Shown one piece after another: positions 14,325 through 22,141 of a stretch of 32,024 bases of DNA (its first letter is position 1; each line of letters opens with the position of its first letter). The stretch is from Clostridiales bacterium Firm_05 (lineage in GTDB: Bacteria; Bacillota; Clostridia; Oscillospirales; Ruminococcaceae). Both the position numbers and the translations under genes were made by a program. Where the stretch lies: contig LVAK01000070.1 of the NCBI GenBank assembly GCA_001604035.1, positions 1 through 32,024 of the forward strand, written 5' to 3'. Below the pieces are notes generated by a model. The model did not search any database and was not told where the DNA came from. It was given only the letters and a program-made list of their open reading frames with translations.

Positions 14325-15758
14325 TCAGATGATATCGTCGTCTGTGGCAACTTCATAGCTGCCGCAGAATACGATGTTGTCATTGCCGTATGCCTGATCG
14401 TAAAGCTGTGTAAGGCGCTGGATGAGCTGATCCATTTCATCCTGATACTGAGCATATCCTGCCTCGATCTCTTCATCTGAGAGATCCTCCTTGCCGTCGA
14501 GAACCAGTGCATCTATCTCTGAGAATCTGTCGATGATCTGCTGATATTCAGCATACTCCTCTTCTGTCAGTGCATTTTCAAGGAGTTCGTCATCGAAGGA
14601 GAATTCCTCGCACCATCCAGCTTTCTGCTCCAGCTCGGTCATTCTTTCATATATCTTGTCCAGCTCTTCCTGGTGCTCTGCATAGAAAGCGTCATATTCT
14701 TCGTCAGAATATTCTCTGTCCTCAGGGAAAGCTTGTGCGTATATATCGTCAAGCTTATCAAAGAGAGCGTTGAGCTCGGCTATCTCATCCTCAGTCAGAT
14801 CGCCGTAGTCCATATCGATATCTGAGGTTACTTCAAATTCTGTGATCCAGCCGGCTTTCTGCTCCAGCTCGTTAATTCTGTCAAAAAGCTCCTGATTGTC
14901 TGCTTCTATAGCATCATAGACCTCGTCCGACCATTCTTCGCCGTCCGGAAAGGCTTCATCGAAGAGAGCGCAGAGCTTGTCGTAAAGGCCGTTGAGCTCA
15001 TCTATCTCATCCTCGGTCAGATCGCCGTAGTCCATATCGATATCTGAGGTTACTTCAAATTCTGTGATCCAGCCGGCCTTCTGTTCCAGCTCGTTAATTC
15101 TGTCAAAAAGCTCCTGATTGTCTGCTTCTATAGCATCATAGACCTCGTCCGACCATTCTTCGCCGTCCGGGAAGGCTTCATCGAAGAGAGCGCAGAGCTT
15201 GTCGTAAAGGCCGTTGAGCTCGGCTATCTCATCCTCAGTCAGATCGCCGTAGTCTATATCGTCAAAGCCATAATAGAAGTCAGAATACAATCCGGCTTTT
15301 TCCTCAAGCTCAAATATCCTGTCGTTGAGATCGTCAAGCTCCTCCTGATGTGCCTCGTAGAAGGCGTTGTATTCCTCGTCTGTATACTCTGTGCTGTCAT
15401 CTGGAAACGCTGTCATGTAGATAGCTGAGAGCTGATCGTAAAGATCGTTCAGCTCAGCCTGCTCCTCTTCAGTAAGAGCAGAAAGATCCAGATCGCCTGA
15501 GAAAGTGAACTGTCCGTCTTCGTCATCGGAGAATTCAAATGTGGAAGTTACAACACAGCAGCTGTTATTATCGGCAGCGGAAGTTGTGATAAATGTGAAG
15601 GGATCGTCCTCAGTGCCTATGCCTGTTACTTCGGAAACAGAAACTGCGGCAGTTGTTGTTTCCGGCTCGCTGTATGCTGCTGATGATGCAAGGGAATTTA
15701 CCGGGAGTGCAGCTGCGAGAGCGGTGATGCATAATGTTTTGATAATATTTGTTTTCAT
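14325..15758 (-). CDS. Secreted acidic protein made of ~74-residue helical repeats
   Basis: 477 residues from ATG 15758 with CAGGAGG 8 nt upstream; the frame extends further but without a ribosome site. A signal peptide (~1-28) and a Thr/Ser-rich low-complexity region lead into about five repeats at roughly 92-171, 172-245, 246-319, 320-395 and 396-460. Each repeat follows L(T/S)E(D/E)E..ELN.LYD.L...F.EAFPD....SDE.Y.A......EL.DRI.ELEQKAGW. The composition is strongly Asp/Glu-rich and helical. Repeats 2 and 3 are almost identical. No anchor, dockerin or known enzyme domain is seen. I do not recognise the family; a binding or structural surface role, or calcium binding, is possible but unproven. 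Confidence 0.85.
   Translation of the reverse strand: MKTNIIKTLCITALAAALPVNSLASSAAYSEPETTTAAVSVSEVTGIGTEDDPFTFITTSAADNNSCCVVTSTFEFSDDEDGQFTFSGDLDLSALTEEEQAELNDLYDQLSAIYMTAFPDDSTEYTDEEYNAFYEAHQEELDDLNDRIFELEEKAGLYSDFYYGFDDIDYGDLTEDEIAELNGLYDKLCALFDEAFPDGEEWSDEVYDAIEADNQELFDRINELEQKAGWITEFEVTSDIDMDYGDLTEDEIDELNGLYDKLCALFDEAFPDGEEWSDEVYDAIEADNQELFDRINELEQKAGWITEFEVTSDIDMDYGDLTEDEIAELNALFDKLDDIYAQAFPEDREYSDEEYDAFYAEHQEELDKIYERMTELEQKAGWCEEFSFDDELLENALTEEEYAEYQQIIDRFSEIDALVLDGKEDLSDEEIEAGYAQYQDEMDQLIQRLTQLYDQAYGNDNIVFCGSYEVATDDDII
14796..15239 (-). repeat. Two near-identical 222-bp tandem units
   Basis: Units 14796-15017 and 15018-15239 differ at only about six positions by eye (~97% identity), mostly without changing the protein. 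A third register starts at 15240 and diverges quickly. This is a recent in-frame duplication of one 74-residue repeat. Confidence 0.9.
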
Positions 15759-15768
15759 AGCGAAAACC

Positions 15769-15833
15769 TCCTGAATGATAATTTTGTTGACCGTTTCTCT
15801 TGGTCTGTATATATCATAACATATCATTCAGGA
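15769..15833. repeat. Perfect 12-bp inverted repeat spanning the upstream region of the repeat-protein gene
   Basis: TCCTGAATGATA at 15769-15780 and its exact complement at 15822-15833 are separated by 41 bp. The gene-proximal arm overlaps the AGGAGG ribosome site. It could be an mRNA hairpin hiding the ribosome site, a pair of operator half-sites, or an invertible element. The stretch 15834-15890 shows no other feature. Confidence 0.6.
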
Positions 15834-15890
15834 TAAGTCCCCGTAATTGTGTAATGAAATTGTCACAAAAGTGTCAGAAGTGCAGAGAAG

Positions 15891-17768
15891 TCACTGCTGC
15901 TGATCTTCCTTACGGCGGAGAACTCTTGAGCGCCATACTGCCGCAAGTCCGGATAGCGTTGCTGCAAGTGCTGCGGCAAGTACAAGGATATCCTTAGGGG
16001 AATTGTTTCCGGTCTGGGGAAGATCTACTGTATATCCGGCGGAATCCGTTCCTATTCCTGTTGACGGATCAACGGTGTAAACTTCCAGGAGCTTTCCGTT
16101 CTTATTGTACAGTGCTATAACATAATTATCTGCTGAGGCTGACAACACCTTTGCAGTTACACCGGTGAGGCCTTTTCTGTCCTGGTAGTCCTTTACAGCC
16201 CAGCTGCAAAGCCTTCCGGCGGTATCATCGGCAGTGGTGACAGTCGTTGTTGTTGTTGTAGCGGCAGTTGAAGTGCATAAGGTTGTGGTTATTACTTCCG
16301 GATCAGTGCAGACGAATTGTATGCCGTAATCCGAAGCGTAGCGCTCAGCAGCGGAATCTCTGCTGCCGTAAATTGCGGTTTTATTGCTGTATGTCAGATA
16401 AGTACCGTCACAGTAGGTGTAGCCGAAGGCATATTCGCCTATAGTTCCGACAGTATCCGGTATGCTGATATGATCCAGGGCTGTACAGTTTGTGAAGGCT
16501 TCATAGCCTATAGCGGATAAACCTTCCTGAAGCTCAACTCTTTCAAGACTGCTGCATCCGCAGAAAGCATAGCTGCCTATAGTATTCAGGCCTTCGCTGA
16601 AGGTGATTTCTTTAAGTGAAGTACAGCCGGAAAAAGCTGAATCTTCGATGCTGCGGACAGAGCCGGGAATGACTATTGCTTCCAGCACATCACATTCAGC
16701 AAATGCTGCCTTTCCGATCTCTGAGAGCGTATCGGGCAGGGTGACAGTGCGAAGATAATTCAGCCCTTTGAATGAGTAAGGACCGATGCCGGTAACTCCG
16801 GAACTGATGACTATATTGGTTATCCCGTCTGAGAAGTCCTGCCATGGCGGAGTGACACCGGATGAATAGTCCGGCATATCGCCGCTGCCATTGATAGAAA
16901 GGGTGCCTGTGCTCTTTTCAAATGTCCATGACATCGATGAGCTGAGGACACCTTCTGCACTATCCGGAATATCGGGCTGAGTGCTGATGATATTGAATTT
17001 GAATCTCCAGCTCTTGGCGTATTTCTGGGCAGCAGACTTGTCATATCCGGTTATCTCAAAGTTTTCATATTTTGTGTAGTCGTACAAATCGTCAATGAGC
17101 TGGCATTTCAGACCAAAAGCGGTTTCAGCTATTTCTTTAAGACTCTGGGGGAGAGTAACTGAGGAGAGTGCGCTGCAGTTGCTGAAAGCGTTATCAGCAA
17201 CCTCTGTTATCCCTTCATTGAATGTCACATTTTTCAGCGATGAACAATCAAAAAAGGCGGCCGGCCCGATGTAATTCAGAGATGAGGGGAATGATATCTC
17301 CTTTAATGAGGAACAATCTGCAAATGCTCTGCCATTTATTGTATATGTGTTTACAGGGATGTTTACTGTTTCAAGGGCTGAACAGCCATAGAATGATGAC
17401 TCATCGATTTTGTACAGAGAGTCAGGCAGCTCTGCTGATCTTAGCGCTGTGCAGTCTAAAAATGAATAGCTGCCGATAGATGATATACCGTCCTGGATAC
17501 GGACAGCGGTTATCTCATCTCTGAGAGCGTACCAGGGAGAGAGCAGCTTGCAATTGTAAGCTGACGGATGATCGTAGTCGGTCATAGCGCCTGAACCTGC
17601 TATGAGGAGCAGGCCTGTTTCGGTGTCAAAGCTCCAATGGGCATTCTGACCGCATTTTCCGCTCATAGCATCAGCTGATACAGAATACGCACTGCCGGCG
17701 CACAGGAATGAAACTGAGCTGCTGCTCAGGATACAGGAGGCTAAAAGGGCGATCGCTTTTTTCGTCAT
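15891..17768 (-). CDS. LPXTG-anchored BspA-like leucine-rich-repeat surface protein
   Basis: 625 residues from ATG 17768, with AAAGGTGAG upstream; an ATG at 17786 overlaps this ribosome site. A signal peptide is followed by two blocks of LRR_5-type repeats with the pattern IGSYSFLDCTALRSAELPDSL. Each block is preceded by a WSF/WTFE..TG.L.I.GSG.M.DY module (two modules, near 50 and 290). A Thr-rich linker (~485-510) and a small domain lead to LPQTG (583-587), a hydrophobic helix and an RRKEDQQQ tail. This is a complete sortase cell-wall sorting signal, so the protein is covalently bound to peptidoglycan. It is likely an adhesin or protein-binding surface protein. The upstream repeat-protein gene lies on the same strand, 132 bp away. 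Confidence 0.93.
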   Translation of the reverse strand: MTKKAIALLASCILSSSSVSFLCAGSAYSVSADAMSGKCGQNAHWSFDTETGLLLIAGSGAMTDYDHPSAYNCKLLSPWYALRDEITAVRIQDGISSIGSYSFLDCTALRSAELPDSLYKIDESSFYGCSALETVNIPVNTYTINGRAFADCSSLKEISFPSSLNYIGPAAFFDCSSLKNVTFNEGITEVADNAFSNCSALSSVTLPQSLKEIAETAFGLKCQLIDDLYDYTKYENFEITGYDKSAAQKYAKSWRFKFNIISTQPDIPDSAEGVLSSSMSWTFEKSTGTLSINGSGDMPDYSSGVTPPWQDFSDGITNIVISSGVTGIGPYSFKGLNYLRTVTLPDTLSEIGKAAFAECDVLEAIVIPGSVRSIEDSAFSGCTSLKEITFSEGLNTIGSYAFCGCSSLERVELQEGLSAIGYEAFTNCTALDHISIPDTVGTIGEYAFGYTYCDGTYLTYSNKTAIYGSRDSAAERYASDYGIQFVCTDPEVITTTLCTSTAATTTTTTVTTADDTAGRLCSWAVKDYQDRKGLTGVTAKVLSASADNYVIALYNKNGKLLEVYTVDPSTGIGTDSAGYTVDLPQTGNNSPKDILVLAAALAATLSGLAAVWRSRVLRRKEDQQQ

Positions 17769-17829
17769 AACTATCTCACCTTTCATTTATTATTCGTTGT
17801 TGTTGCCGGTGGAATATATATTTAATATA

Positions 17830-17858
17830 AGTATATCATGAAAATGTTCATAACGCAA
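17830..17858 (-). promoter_or_regulatory. Promoter of the LPXTG protein gene
   Basis: The minus strand reads TTGCGT (17853-17858), 17 nt, TATACT (17830-17835). A dyad TGACA-ATA-TGTCA lies upstream at 17883-17895 and could be an operator. The rest of 17769-18000 is AT-rich with no gene; a 67-codon frame there has no ribosome site. Confidence 0.5.
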
Positions 17859-18000
17859 TACTTGCGGGAAAAATGTATATAATGACAATATGTCAATATA
17901 TATTATAGTTATATTCGACAGGATATATACCCTGAGTAAAAACGCCGCCGTTACTTTTGACAGTATGTCCCTCTTATCGCAGTTACAGAGCAAATTTGGC

Positions 18001-18029
18001 TTGACATATAAATAATATTGTGTTACAAT
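18001..18029 (+). promoter_or_regulatory. Promoter of the polysaccharide cluster
   Basis: TTGACA (18001-18006), exactly 17 nt, TACAAT (18024-18029), with a predicted start near 18036. It is the only strong promoter found ahead of the cluster and probably drives the whole gene run. Confidence 0.8.
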
Positions 18030-18035
18030 TAAATT

Positions 18036-18221
18036 CGTGAATTATGCTTTATACGTTTTTTCAGCGGTGCGGACAGGCGGTCTGGCAGGCATATGATAAT
18101 GTCTCGGAGCAGTCTGTTATGTTTTGAAAGTTCATGTGGCCGCAGCTGAACAGTTGCATGGTGAAGCATATTTTTTATGGTGAAGTCTTAGGTAGTTTAG
18201 TAAACTGAAAGGTATGAGTGA
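18036..18221 (+). other. ~186-nt untranslated leader of the polysaccharide operon
   Basis: No coding frame with a ribosome site until AAAGG at 18208-18212. A short dyad GTTCA...TGAAC occurs near 18129-18151. No JUMPstart/ops element or known riboswitch is recognised. Such long leaders ahead of surface polysaccharide operons often carry antitermination control, which is inference here. Confidence 0.4.
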
Positions 18222-19058
18222 ATGGAAATGTCAGAAGAAAAAACATTGTCTCCCGTACAGGTCCATGTTATGGATCTGCTTCATAAGCTTATAGAGATGT
18301 TTGAGGAGGAGAATATCTCCTATTATATCCTCGGCGGCACAATGCTCGGTGCAGTAAGACACAAGGGATTCATCCCATGGGATGATGATGTAGATATCGG
18401 AATCGAGAGAAAAGACTATGAGAGGTTCCTTAAGACCTGCCGCAGCAAACTGCCGGATTACCTAAAGATAAGGACTTACCGTGACAAGTCCTATCACCAT
18501 TACTACTATGCAAGAATAGTGGATACCCGCTATCATATAAAGAGAATGGGCAGCATAAAGGAGAGACAGGAAGAACTCTGGATCGACCTTTTCCCACTGG
18601 ATGGTATGCCTGACGGAAAGATCAGGACACTTATCCACAAGGCTCGTCTCCTTACTGTAAGGCTCATGTACCATATGTCCTGCTTCGATAAAGTAAATGT
18701 AAAGCGTCCCGGACGCCCGCTTATGGACAGGATGATAATAAAGTTCCTTATGATAACACATCTCGGAAAATCATGGAACAGCAAGAAACTGCTGGATAAA
18801 ATAGACAAGCTGCTGAAGAAGTATCCTGTTGAGGATTCAAACTACGTCTTCAACTTCATGGGAAGCACTCACGCTTTCAGAGAGATATTCAGCAAAAAAT
18901 GCTTTGGTAAGGATACAAAGTACCAGTTCGAGGATATGATGCTGGTAGGCCCTAAGGAATATGACGAGTACCTTTCAAAGCTCTACGGCGATTATATGAA
19001 GCTTCCGCCGGAGAGCGAGAGAAATGTCCACGCTGAGGAATTTGTTGAAAAGATCTGA
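18222..19058 (+). CDS. LicD-family phosphotransferase 1
   Basis: 278 residues; ATG 18222 is 9 nt after AAAGG. The LicD core is clear: YYILGGTMLGAVRHKGFIPWDDDVDIG (residues ~34-60, catalytic acidic cluster D54-D56/D58) and a C-terminal LYGDYMKLPPE. LicD proteins transfer phosphocholine or other phospho-alcohols from CDP carriers to cell-surface glycans at the cytoplasmic face. This is the first of three paralogues in the cluster and the promoter-proximal gene. The alcohol transferred cannot be read from sequence. The presence of two cytidylyltransferase-type proteins downstream supports a CDP donor. Confidence 0.92.
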   Translation: MEMSEEKTLSPVQVHVMDLLHKLIEMFEEENISYYILGGTMLGAVRHKGFIPWDDDVDIGIERKDYERFLKTCRSKLPDYLKIRTYRDKSYHHYYYARIVDTRYHIKRMGSIKERQEELWIDLFPLDGMPDGKIRTLIHKARLLTVRLMYHMSCFDKVNVKRPGRPLMDRMIIKFLMITHLGKSWNSKKLLDKIDKLLKKYPVEDSNYVFNFMGSTHAFREIFSKKCFGKDTKYQFEDMMLVGPKEYDEYLSKLYGDYMKLPPESERNVHAEEFVEKI

Positions 19059-19108
19059 GGCACAGCAATATTTCCTGCATAAAGTTTGGTATGAGGAGTA
19101 AGTGAACA

Positions 19109-20002
19109 ATGAGACTTCATGATGTATCAAAGGGTGCGTCATCAGACGATACGCCGGTACTTACAGAGCAGCAGCTCAGGGATATCCAGCGTGTATCGCT
19201 CATGATGCTTGATGATATCAATGAGATATGCCAGAAATATGGGCTCAGGCTCTATATCATCGGCGGCACAGCTATAGGTGCATTGCGCCACAAGGGCTTT
19301 ATCCCGTGGGATGACGATATCGATATCGCCATGACCAGAAAGGATTACCTTAAGCTGGCTGATGCCATGAGGGCGGAGCGCAGCGATAAGTATACAGTTT
19401 CCGACGCAAGGGATAAGGAGAATTACGGACGTCTCATCCCGAAGGTACGCCTTAAGAATACTACCTACCGCACTGTCCTTGAAAAGGATCTGGATGACTG
19501 CGGTGTAAGGATAGATATTTTTCTTATCGAGAATACCTATGACAGCAAGCTGCTGAGGACTCTCCACGGCGGTATGTGTATGTTCTTCGGCTTCGCACTT
19601 TCCTGCCGCAGACTGTGGATGCACTACGATGAATTCAGCAAGCTCTCAGGCGGATTATCATTCAAGGTTAAGTCAGCTTTCGGTATGCTTTGCAGCTTTG
19701 CTTCCATTGAGCGCTGGGCAAAGTGGACAGATTGGTGGTATTCCTGCTGTAAGAAGGAAGACTCAGTCTACGTTACACTGCCTTCTGACGGAAAGCATTT
19801 CTTCGGTGAACTGGAGAAAAGAAAAAAGCTCCTCAAGGGCGGAAAAGTTGACTATGAGGGAAGAGAATTGCTCGTTCCCGGAAATACAGATCATTATCTG
19901 AGAAAGCACTACGGCGATTATATGAAGATACCGCCGAAGGATAAGCAGCTCAGGAGCAAATATCTTGAATTTGATCTCGGTGCATACGGTACCGGTGAAT
20001 AA
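19109..20002 (+). CDS. LicD-family phosphotransferase 2
   Basis: 297 residues; ATG 19109 with GAGGAG about 10 nt before it. It has an N-terminal extension of ~20 residues, then LYIIGGTAIGALRHKGFIPWDDDIDIAM (D68-D70/D72) and a C-terminal HYGDYMKIPPKD. It is a nucleotidyltransferase-fold phosphotransferase like its neighbour but clearly divergent, so it is probably specific for another acceptor or donor. It lies 50 bp after LicD 1. A ~100-bp gap with a hairpin separates it from the aminotransferase gene. Confidence 0.92.
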   Translation: MRLHDVSKGASSDDTPVLTEQQLRDIQRVSLMMLDDINEICQKYGLRLYIIGGTAIGALRHKGFIPWDDDIDIAMTRKDYLKLADAMRAERSDKYTVSDARDKENYGRLIPKVRLKNTTYRTVLEKDLDDCGVRIDIFLIENTYDSKLLRTLHGGMCMFFGFALSCRRLWMHYDEFSKLSGGLSFKVKSAFGMLCSFASIERWAKWTDWWYSCCKKEDSVYVTLPSDGKHFFGELEKRKKLLKGGKVDYEGRELLVPGNTDHYLRKHYGDYMKIPPKDKQLRSKYLEFDLGAYGTGE

Positions 20003-20036
20003 TGCTTACTATTTATAATATATAAGGGTTTGTGTG

Positions 20037-20085
20037 TAGCCCGATAATACTGTAGTCAGCAGCCGGGCTATGCTAATAATTTTTT
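20037..20085 (+). promoter_or_regulatory. Intercistronic hairpin with T-run
   Basis: A 7-bp stem TAGCCCG/CGGGCTA (20037-20043 with 20064-20070) has a 20-nt loop that can form a small CTG/CAG inner pair. TTTTTT lies 10 nt after the stem (20080-20085). It could be a leaky terminator or processing site that reduces downstream expression. A TATAAT at 20014-20019 lacks a good -35. Confidence 0.35.
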
Positions 20086-20101
20086 GGGAGAGGTTTTGTC
20101 A

Positions 20102-21178
20102 ATGATCAATTTTACGGTGGGACCTGTACAGTCAAGCGAAAAGGTCAGAATGATAGGAGCTGAAAACGTTCCTTATTTCCGTACACCCGAATTTTCCGCA
20201 GTAATGCTGGAGAATGAGAAGCTTATCAAGGAATTTGCCGGAGCAGAGGAAAATGCGAGAGCTGTGTTTATAACAGGTTCCGGTACCGCTTCAATGGAAG
20301 CATCAGTAATCAATATGTTCGGTAAGGAGGACAAGCTCCTCATCGTTAACGGAGGAAGCTTCGGAGCTCGCTTCGTTGAGATCTGTGAGATACACGAGAT
20401 CCCTCATACCGCTATCATGCTTGAGCATGGAAAGAAGCTTACCCAGGATATGCTCGATAACTACAGAGGACAGGGCTTTACAGGCTTCCTTGTAAACCTC
20501 CACGAAACTTCCACCGGCGTACTCTATGACGCTGATATGATCGGAAGATTCTGCCGTGAGGAAGGACTTCTCCTTGTAGTTGACGCAATAAGCGCTTTTC
20601 TTGCCGATCAGTTCAATATGGCTCAGGTCGGCGCTGATATAATGATAACAGGTTCCCAGAAGGCACTTGCCTGCCCTCCCGGTATATCCCTGATAGTCAT
20701 GTCAGAGCGTGCTGTGTCAAGAATAGAGAGCAGAAAGGTAAGCTCATTGTATTTTGACCTGAAGAGCGCCCTCAAGAATGCTGAGAGAGGACAGACTCCA
20801 TTCACTCCTGCTGTAGGTACGCTTTTACAGATAAACGCAAGACTCAAGGAAATAAAGGAAAGCGGCGGAGTTGAGGCTGAACATAAGAAGATAGCAGCAC
20901 TTGCTGCTGATTTCCGTGAGAGGATAGCTGATCTTCCTCTTGATATATGTTCAGAGTCGCTTTCAAACGCAGTTACTCCTCTTGCTGTACGCAACTGCTC
21001 TGCATATGACATATTCATGATAATCAAGGATGAGTATGATATGTGGATATGTCCAAACGGAGGAGATATGCGTGATAAGATATTCAGAGTAGGACATATC
21101 GGATGTCTTACTGTTGAAGACAATAAAAAGCTTTCAGATGCGCTTCATGATCTCGTAAAGAGAAATATTCTTAAATAG
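20102..21178 (+). CDS. PLP-dependent class V aminotransferase (PhnW/AGXT-like)
   Basis: 358 residues from ATG 20102 with GGGAGAGG 8 nt upstream; an alternative TTG at 20084 precedes that site and is rejected. The fold-type I class V features are visible: an N-terminal VGPVQSS (like TPGP), [10 protein letters not shown] (~58-67), [15 protein letters not shown] (Asp161, pyridine N contact) and [11 protein letters not shown] with Lys187 as the likely Schiff-base lysine. The closest well-known relatives are 2-aminoethylphosphonate-pyruvate and alanine-glyoxylate aminotransferases. Inside a LicD/cytidylyltransferase cluster it probably aminates a small aldehyde or ketone that becomes a polymer substituent. 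The substrate is unknown. It is followed 11 bp later by the dehydrogenase gene. Confidence 0.88.
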   Translation: MINFTVGPVQSSEKVRMIGAENVPYFRTPEFSAVMLENEKLIKEFAGAEENARAVFITGSGTASMEASVINMFGKEDKLLIVNGGSFGARFVEICEIHEIPHTAIMLEHGKKLTQDMLDNYRGQGFTGFLVNLHETSTGVLYDADMIGRFCREEGLLLVVDAISAFLADQFNMAQVGADIMITGSQKALACPPGISLIVMSERAVSRIESRKVSSLYFDLKSALKNAERGQTPFTPAVGTLLQINARLKEIKESGGVEAEHKKIAALAADFRERIADLPLDICSESLSNAVTPLAVRNCSAYDIFMIIKDEYDMWICPNGGDMRDKIFRVGHIGCLTVEDNKKLSDALHDLVKRNILK

Positions 21179-21189
21179 GAGATAAAAGT

Positions 21190-22125
21190 ATGAAAATAAT
21201 CACTCATGATATGATAAAGGGCCTTGGTCTCGAACCGAATCTCTGGTTTGAATGGGCAGATACCGTATTAAAGAACAAGCATCTCTATACTATGCCCGCA
21301 AAGACAAGCCTTCACTTCGGCAGTTCATACTTCAATACAATGCCAAGCATCCTTCCTCCCGAAAACGTTATGGGCGTGAAGGTGGTAGACAGATATCTCG
21401 GAAGAATACCTTCTCTTGACAGCCAGCTCATGCTCTACAGATATGAGGACGGTACTCCTCTCGCTCTCATGGACGCAAGCCTCATCACTGCTATGCGTAC
21501 AGGTGCTGTTACAGTTCACGCTATGGAGACATTTGCAAATCCTGATTTCTATGAGGTAGGAATAATGGGCTTCGGAAATATAGGCGTTGCAACTATGGAG
21601 GTGCTCACAGCTCACTTCTCAGCAAAGCCTATGAAGATAAAGCTCCTCAGATACAAGGATCATGCAGAGCGCATAAAGGAAAGATACAGCAGATTCAGCA
21701 ATATTGAATTTGTTATAGTTGATACAGTCAAGGAGCTCATCGTCAACAGCGATGTTGTTATCTCCAGTATTACCTATACCGAGGAGCTTCTCGGCGAGGT
21801 AGAGTGGTTCAAGAAGGGCGTTCTCGTTATCCCTGTACATTTAAGAGGATTCCAGAACTGCGATACAGAGTTCGATAAGGTATACGGCGATGACTACGGT
21901 CAGGTAAAGGGCTTCAAGTACTTCAACGAATACAAATACTTCGCAGAGACATCAGAAGTCCTCAGAGGCGAGAAGGTCGGCCGTGAGAACCACGATGAGA
22001 GGATACTTTCCTACAACGTTGGTATGTCACTTCATGATATATTTGCCGCTTCAAAGATCTACCAGTACTTCGGCGACGTTAAGGATGAGCTTTCATTAGC
22101 TCCCCATGATAAGCTCTGGCTCTGA
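21190..22125 (+). CDS. Ornithine cyclodeaminase / mu-crystallin family dehydrogenase
   Basis: 311 residues; ATG 21190 after AGGAGATAAAAGT. The family motif LMDASLITAMRTGAV (~93-107) is followed by a Rossmann NAD(P) fold with GIMGFGNIG (124-132). Members include ornithine cyclodeaminase, alanine dehydrogenase and SbnB-like enzymes that oxidise or reductively couple amino acids. The tight spacing to the aminotransferase suggests they act in one pathway, for example converting an amino compound to or from its imine or keto form. I cannot assign the reaction. The stop lies 16 bp before the chosen start of the next gene. Confidence 0.85.
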   Translation: MKIITHDMIKGLGLEPNLWFEWADTVLKNKHLYTMPAKTSLHFGSSYFNTMPSILPPENVMGVKVVDRYLGRIPSLDSQLMLYRYEDGTPLALMDASLITAMRTGAVTVHAMETFANPDFYEVGIMGFGNIGVATMEVLTAHFSAKPMKIKLLRYKDHAERIKERYSRFSNIEFVIVDTVKELIVNSDVVISSITYTEELLGEVEWFKKGVLVIPVHLRGFQNCDTEFDKVYGDDYGQVKGFKYFNEYKYFAETSEVLRGEKVGRENHDERILSYNVGMSLHDIFAASKIYQYFGDVKDELSLAPHDKLWL

Positions 22126-22141
22126 AATGGGGTGTGATCAT

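Noticed and set aside
14329-15760. Other small frames opposite the repeat genes and LRR genes
   Set aside because: They are shadows produced by the repetitive coding sequence, without ribosome sites.
17790-17993. 67-codon minus-strand frame
   Set aside because: It overlaps the promoter and upstream region of the LPXTG gene and lacks a ribosome site.
18036-18221. JUMPstart/ops element in the polysaccharide leader
   Set aside because: A GC-rich GGCGGT-like stretch is present but the conserved ops core is not.
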